Part shown: positions 59,901 through 64,000 of the stretch, one piece after another
How the letters are laid out: each line of letters opens with the position of its first letter
Position numbering within the stretch: position 1 is the stretch's first letter
Origin: Mycteria americana
Taxonomy: Eukaryota; Chordata; Aves; Ciconiiformes; Ciconiidae
Direction of reading: 5' to 3'
Assembly: GCF_035582795.1 (NCBI RefSeq)
Contig: NC_134367.1
Span: 120,428,062 to 120,492,061 of the forward strand
Length of the DNA stretch: 64,000 nt
Position numbers and translations under genes: made by a program
The notes under the pieces: model-generated
What the model was told of the DNA's origin: nothing
The model's database searches: none
Seen by the model: the letters and a program-made list of their open reading frames with translations, nothing else

Positions 59901-62476
59901 TTTAATTAAAGCTAATTAAAAAGACAAATTTTCTACAGTATTTGTTACTTATAACTATGGAGTGGTTTTGATAAAAAATAAAAGCTAATTTAAACAGCAT
60001 TAATAGGCAAAGAATTTCTTCAACATCCAGACTCCAAAGAAAGAGATGTCAGATGCTTAAACATACTAAAAAGAACTTTTCAATAGTTATATTGAAATTC
60101 CATCTTACTTAATTCACTTCAGAAACTATCCCTATGGCTAAAAATTGCTGAAACAAAAACAATTTATAGTATAACTGCCTGCGTACTTCTCAGCCAACAG
60201 AGAGCACATCTGGGTGCACAACATTACATGACACTTCCTACGTTTCCGGGCTTCTGGAATATAATTGTCATCTCTTGTCTTTGAATGTCTAGTGTCTTTG
60301 AATTACTTACGATGAAATTAATTAACTGAGTCTGAGAAATAAAAAAATCAAGTCAAACTTCTCCTAGAATACGCTCAAGAAAAATGTCATATACAACTTC
60401 TAAAATATACATTTTGCAGACATTAAATCTCTGGCGCAGTGAACAAGAGGAATGACAACATTTTCAGTGCTGCGGGCTGTCTGAATTCCAGTGTTACTAT
60501 TCCTGTTTTCTGCCATTCACTTTCCTGGACTTCCGAGGTGCCTGGGAAGAATCTGCATACAAGCTGCGTACAGCCTTTTCTGAACACAATGTCATTATGC
60601 TAAGACAGAAACTAAAACAGATCTACATACAGTGATATCAACTTTAAATTTCTTTTTTTTTTAAATAGTGAAAAATAAATCCAACTGAAATATGCAAAAT
60701 ACAACTTTCTCCAATGGAAAAAACAAGTATCTCCGAATACTGGAGACAGTAAAAGTAGATTTTAAAAACTGAGAAAGTATTTTGAAGTACTGCCTTCTAA
60801 AAGTAGTAGAGATATGCGTATTTCTTACGTTTCAAGTAAGCCCTCAGTCTGTACATTACTAAAGCTACTGTGTTACTCGCCTCCCATTCGCTCCATCACC
60901 GCACCCAGCACAAGGCCTGCACATGTTTCCATTACAATCATCTTGTTGCCAGCACGGATGTTTCCTAAAGTCAACATCTGAGCTAGGGTGTCATATCGCA
61001 AGTGGCTAGAAGACAGAAGGTTTTAAGAAATACCAAATTAGTTTTCTTACAGTTAGAAATACTGTGTATTAGCTCAGGAGCCTGTCAAAAAAAGCTGGAT
61101 TACAGGTAGGTTTTCAGGAACAGCATCAGTGGCCTTCAGAGTCACCATGCAGAAACTTGTCATTAACCATCTGGTAATAAAGAAGCACTCCAACCCGAGC
61201 CAACAAGAAATTAGCAGGGAATGGGTGTTTAGGTTTACAAAGAAAATAGCAGAAGTAGGATATGAAGTAGGGTGCACATAATAAAACACACATCTCATGC
61301 TGTGCCAGTCAGACAAAATATTTCTTAAACTTCAGTTTTTTGTTGTTCTCTCTAATGTCAGTTTTGTAAAGAACAAATGGTATGTGAATGCATTTCCTAA
61401 TCCAGTAATGTATCCTCAGCGATTTTCATCTGTTTCACAGTAGCACGCACCACCTGCCATCCAGGATCAAAACCTAATGCTACTAACTGCAGCACCTGCA
61501 CTGATGGGACTCAGTGATGGCCAAGGAAATGACAACTAATCTTAATAGAGAAATAAAGCCAAGTGAAGGAGATGGGGAAAGGAGAAGGAAAAAGGTTTGA
61601 GAAGCCTTAAATAACATAAAGAGCTGTTTTTTCAGTCTCAGCATCTCAGATCTACTTTCACTACTTTAAAAACAATAGATTAGTCCATCTTAAACAATGT
61701 CTGGAACAATGTATCCTTTAATTTAGGTAAGTGAAAATCAAATGCAGCTATATCTCTGCCGCCTGCAATGTTAACCACATGTTTTTAAATTCTGGAGACT
61801 TCTGATTGAAGAAGATTTGATTCCCTAACATGTTAAAGGCAAAAATTCCTGTTTCTGGTAGGTGGCTTGTTATTTTGATTACTGAGCCAGAAAACAGATA
61901 CAATATGCCACTGACCAACACAGATAAGAGATTCCTCTGCAAATGCAAATGCAAAGAGCCTCTGTCTACGTTGGTGGTAGGGAAATGGTAAAGCTGATGC
62001 TGCATGCAAGAGAGTTTTCTCTTCACTGCAAAAGCATATTGATTCATTTTCTACATCACATTATTTTTCATTAATTTACAATCTTTCCATTAACAGGAAA
62101 AAAAGAAGAAATGTGATGAGTATTATATACTCTGGTACAATACAGGTATTTTGAAAAATATTATAATATCTCTCTGTTATAATTTGAAAAAAGTAACAAA
62201 ATGAAAACTTACTTAATTTTTCCAGGTTCCCTTGCATAATACATTGTTGAAAGAATGCGAGTGGATGGTTTCACAATTGTAATAACTGCCTCATATCTGT
62301 AAGAAACACATAGTAACAGTCTTATTTCAAGCTCAACAAATTAGAGAACTACTAAGTATTTTCCAGATTTTAAAATTCACTTACTTTTTTTTCTTCTTCT
62401 TTATGTATTTATCTTGAGCAAATTCTGTTTTGTCTCTAAATGTTGTACTGTTCTCTATTAACTGTTGAACTATTTC
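53778..62476 (-). CDS. TRMT6: tRNA m1A58 methyltransferase non-catalytic subunit TRMT6, last eight coding exons (5'-partial)
   Basis: TRMT6 pairs with catalytic TRMT61A in a nuclear heterotetramer that makes 1-methyladenosine at position 58 of tRNA. TRMT6 helps bind the tRNA and does not bind S-adenosylmethionine. On the minus strand, exons at 62385-62476, 62213-62296, 60881-61005, 59224-59588, 58906-58991, 55520-55622, 55349-55435 and 53778-53951 join in phase to 371 residues plus stop, matching roughly residues 123-497 of the human protein. Diagnostic stretches in order are EIVQQLIENSTTFRDKTEFA, KPSTRILSTMYYAREPGKI, the AQMLTLGNIRAGNKMIVMET block of the degenerate Rossmann fold, SIIQMYPGGGPVRAA, an acidic low-complexity insert, FVAPSRPFVVYCQYKEPLLE, ERGGVINLKLSETWLRNYQV and SGGGGYLLSG. 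One intron needs a GC donor. Residues 1 to about 122 lie beyond the right edge. Convergent with CHGB, as in human. Confidence 0.95.
55349..55435 (-). CDS. TRMT6: TRMT6 coding exon (PLLECYTKLRERGG)
   Basis: An 87-base exon, phase 0 at both ends. Acceptor tttttaag, donor GTAAGG. Encodes PLLECYTKLRERGGVINLKL and then SETWLRNYQ, which is almost identical to the human segment. Confidence 0.95.
55436..55519 (-). other. TRMT6: 84-base TRMT6 intron
   Basis: A very short GT-AG intron between two strongly conserved exons; both coding sides match the family without gaps. Confidence 0.9.
55520..55622 (-). CDS. TRMT6: TRMT6 coding exon (LIVASKFHP...QYKE)
   Basis: A 103-base exon. Acceptor ttgcag, donor GTAAAT. 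Encodes LIVASKFHPAPLLLPLLEF and then VAPSRPFVVYCQYKE. The intron that follows (55436-55519) is only 84 bases. Confidence 0.95.
57270..57290 (+). repeat. (CAAAA)4 microsatellite
   Basis: Four CAAAA units in tandem within a TRMT6 intron. Confidence 0.75.
58421..58473 (+). repeat. 20-bp tandem repeat, about 2.6 copies
   Basis: The unit TGTTTTCTAAAACWCTGGTT begins at 58421, 58441 and 58461. The second copy differs from the first by one base, and the third is partial and runs into an AACC-rich stretch. Confidence 0.9.
58636..58657 (+). repeat. (TTTG)n microsatellite
   Basis: About five TTTG units in a TRMT6 intron. Confidence 0.75.
58906..58991 (-). CDS. TRMT6: TRMT6 coding exon (VREKQRKQWERRKK)
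   Basis: An 86-base exon. Acceptor tcaaag, donor GTGAGT. Encodes a basic helix, VREKQRKQWERRKKLIETAA, then LLREKNADG. Confidence 0.94.
59224..59588 (-). CDS. TRMT6: TRMT6 coding exon with acidic insert
   Basis: A 365-base exon. Acceptor ctcatag, donor GTAAGA. It begins by completing a Gly codon and encodes YGSIIQMYPGGGPVRAATS, then CFGFPKLFFDNLHEFPLSKV. A Glu/Thr/Asn-rich low-complexity stretch follows, ending in a Lys-Glu-Asn-rich tail, and corresponds to the poorly conserved acidic linker of the human protein. Confidence 0.95.
59589..60880 (-). other. TRMT6: TRMT6 GC-AG intron
   Basis: On the minus strand it begins GCGAGT and ends CATAG. The exon context before it is GGGAG, so the donor keeps a consensus AG before the junction and AGT at +4 to +6, as GC donors usually do. 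Confidence 0.85.
60881..61005 (-). CDS. TRMT6: TRMT6 coding exon ending at a GC splice donor
   Basis: A 125-base exon. Acceptor ttctag. Encodes HLRYDTLAQMLTLGNIRAGN, then KMIVMETCAGLVLGAVMERMGG. To join the next exon as MGGYGSII, it must end at G 60881 before GCGAGT, a GC-AG intron. The only nearby GT, three bases further, would break the frame. The METCAGLVLGA stretch sits where TRMT61A has its AdoMet-binding glycine motif. Confidence 0.9.
61006..62212 (-). other. TRMT6: TRMT6 intron, 1.2 kb
   Basis: A GT-AG intron of phase 2. It holds AT-rich sequence, with no nested gene recognised. Confidence 0.85.
62213..62296 (-). CDS. TRMT6: TRMT6 coding exon (YEAVITIVKPSTRIL)
   Basis: An 84-base exon. 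Acceptor ttacag, donor GTAAGT. Encodes YEAVITIVKPSTRILSTMYY and then AREPGKI, with split codons at both ends that agree in phase with its neighbours. Confidence 0.95.
62385..62476 (-). CDS. TRMT6: TRMT6 coding exon (EIVQQLIENSTTFRDK), first one inside the window
   Basis: A 92-base exon. Acceptor ttccaag, donor GTAAGT. Encodes EIVQQLIENSTTFRDKTEFA and then QDKYIKKKKK. Its phase 0 start implies at least one further coding exon upstream, to the right. The following intron (62297-62384) is 88 bases. Confidence 0.95.
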
Positions 62477-64000
62477 CTTGGAAGAGACAATTTATTTTTA
62501 TTATAGCTGGTATTTATTTCTCATTCATTTAATATATAGTATTTTTTTAAACAAACACTGAAAATATTTTCTTCCAGTAGAGGCATGTATACCATTAACT
62601 TCTGCTGACATTAATGGCAAAATAAATTTCTACTAATCAACATGACAAGTGAGGCACTACCCTGACTATGTGCAGCAATTTAATAATATACTTCTGCCTC
62701 TGGGTGTTCTTTAACTACATAATGCCAGCATAAAAATTATAAAACTGAAAATGCTTATCCTGGAAACAGGGTATTTTGTGGGGAAGAAGCCTGGCAGGTG
62801 CCAGAACTAACTCATGAGAGAGGGCAGACTTGTATGGCCAAAAATGAAGGAAAAGCAGGATTGTTCCTTTCAGCATCACCAAGTCATTACTTCAGCTCTT
62901 ACTGTGAAGCCTCAGTACCTACATATTCTTATCCTATGCTGAATGTCAAGGAGGCTACCCTGCTTTCTCTAAGTGATTAGTTATTTTTAATTTAATTTAA
63001 TTTATTTAGAATGAGGCAGAGTTATGTTTATTGTCAGTTATTATGGAACAACTGACATATATTCTGTCAGTCCAACAAACCCCATAGTAACTGGTTTGCA
63101 CGACAGTACCCCCAGTCCTCTGTGAAGCTATACAGGCAAAAATATTTTACAAAAACAAAACAAAACAAAACAAGGAACCTGATGTCATATGTAATATTTA
63201 CTTTAATTCAACTCCCTCTTTGGGTCTCTTGTCTGACTTTAGCATCTCTATGTCTGAGGCTATCTTTTTCCATCTTGTGCTAGTTCTTCCCCTATACTCC
63301 GGCTATTTATCAGACATCTCCCTTACCCCATTGATTTCTTCTGCCTCCCAAACTGTGCTAGACTCCTGTACCATCTCCTTGCACGATGTCAAACTCATTA
63401 GCATTTACTATTTCCTATAATACTCCCCCTGACTTCTTCCTTCTCTAGCTCCCAGGTTTGCTCCCGGGTCTCCCCAGAATTCCACATTTTGTTTCCTGAT
63501 CTCCTTGTCCTAATCTTTTCCCTTTGCCAATCCAACTCTTCTTCCTCATACTTTCAGTTTCCAGCTGGAGAGATCATTAAGACCTCCAACAGAAAAAAGC
63601 TTTCATTGCTCAGGGTTTGTCTCCATGCCTGCAATACAAGAACAAATGCTGCGAAGTGCTGTTTTGGTTGTTGTGATCAAAGTAGTTTAACTGCTAAAAT
63701 TGTAAGTTTCTATTAAATATGTAGGAAGAGCAATAGTATAACCTGGCCTCATACGAGTTTGGAGGGGGGGTTGGGGTGGGGGAATGACAAAAGGAGTATT
63801 TTCAATGTGGACACTGCGTCTCCCATTGTGCTTTAAGAACCTGCTCCAAAATACAGTGACCAAGTACTTCTCACATTCTATTGCTATTTTTCAAGCCATT
63901 ATTTCTTAAAGCCCTTCAAGCACTTAAGATGTACTATTAATGGCATGAAACAGCGTTATCTTCCTTTTTTTGACTTATTCTTGGAAAAAGTGAAACGCAG
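62477..64000 (-). other. TRMT6: TRMT6 upstream intron (N-terminal exons outside window)
   Basis: I looked on the minus strand for the exon expected next (the family segment around KQWFYLDNVIGHSYG) and did not find it. The stretch holds AT-rich simple sequence, including TTTAA repeats near 62988-63006, an AAAAC repeat at 63151-63172 and a G-rich tract near 63762-63782. Intron status is inferred. Confidence 0.7.
63151..63172 (+). repeat. (AAAAC)4 microsatellite
   Basis: Four AAAAC units in tandem near the right edge. Confidence 0.75.

Noticed and set aside
60877-60878. Conventional GT donor three bases into the TRMT6 GC intron (GTAACA at 60876)
   Set aside because: It would shift the reading frame into the next exon, and GTAACA is a weak donor.

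Overview
The window is vertebrate genomic DNA and most likely avian. It holds three split genes with GT-AG introns, a CpG island at one promoter, AT-rich introns and intergenic DNA, and one 3' fragment of a CR1-type LINE, the main retrotransposon family of birds. No bacterial, phage or plasmid features are present. The gene order is SHLD1 (+), CHGB (+), TRMT6 (-). As I recall it, this is the order on human 20p12.3, where MCM8 follows TRMT6, so the segment is a conserved synteny block.

Layout. 1-17065 appears to be the last intron of SHLD1; its earlier exons are not recognisable here. 17066-17586 is the terminal coding exon of SHLD1, a shieldin subunit. About 17.6-37.4 kb is 3' UTR followed by intergenic DNA with simple repeats and no supported gene. 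37.4-38.3 kb is a CpG island with the CHGB promoter and exon 1. CHGB then runs through five coding exons (37815-37863, 42045-42088, 43409-43502, 45247-47009, 48218-48301). Spliced in phase, these give a complete 677-residue chromogranin B precursor. A poly(A) signal lies at 48604. 48.6-53.2 kb is the spacer between convergent genes. 53778-62476 carries the last eight coding exons of TRMT6 on the minus strand, 371 residues to the stop. The N-terminal exons lie beyond the right edge.

How the genes relate. The three products do not share a pathway. SHLD1 protects DNA double-strand-break ends, CHGB is a secretory-granule cargo protein of neuroendocrine cells, and TRMT6 is the non-catalytic partner of TRMT61A in tRNA m1A58 methylation. 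They are linked only by synteny.

Most notable observations. (1) A perfect-register G-rich hexanucleotide repeat of thirteen units begins at the splice donor of CHGB exon 1; its first unit is the donor itself. (2) TRMT6 needs a GC-AG intron to stay in frame. (3) A 14-bp palindromic cAMP-response element sits in CHGB intron 1. I found no evidence of a new gene system. Statements about homologues come from remembered family sequences, not from a search.
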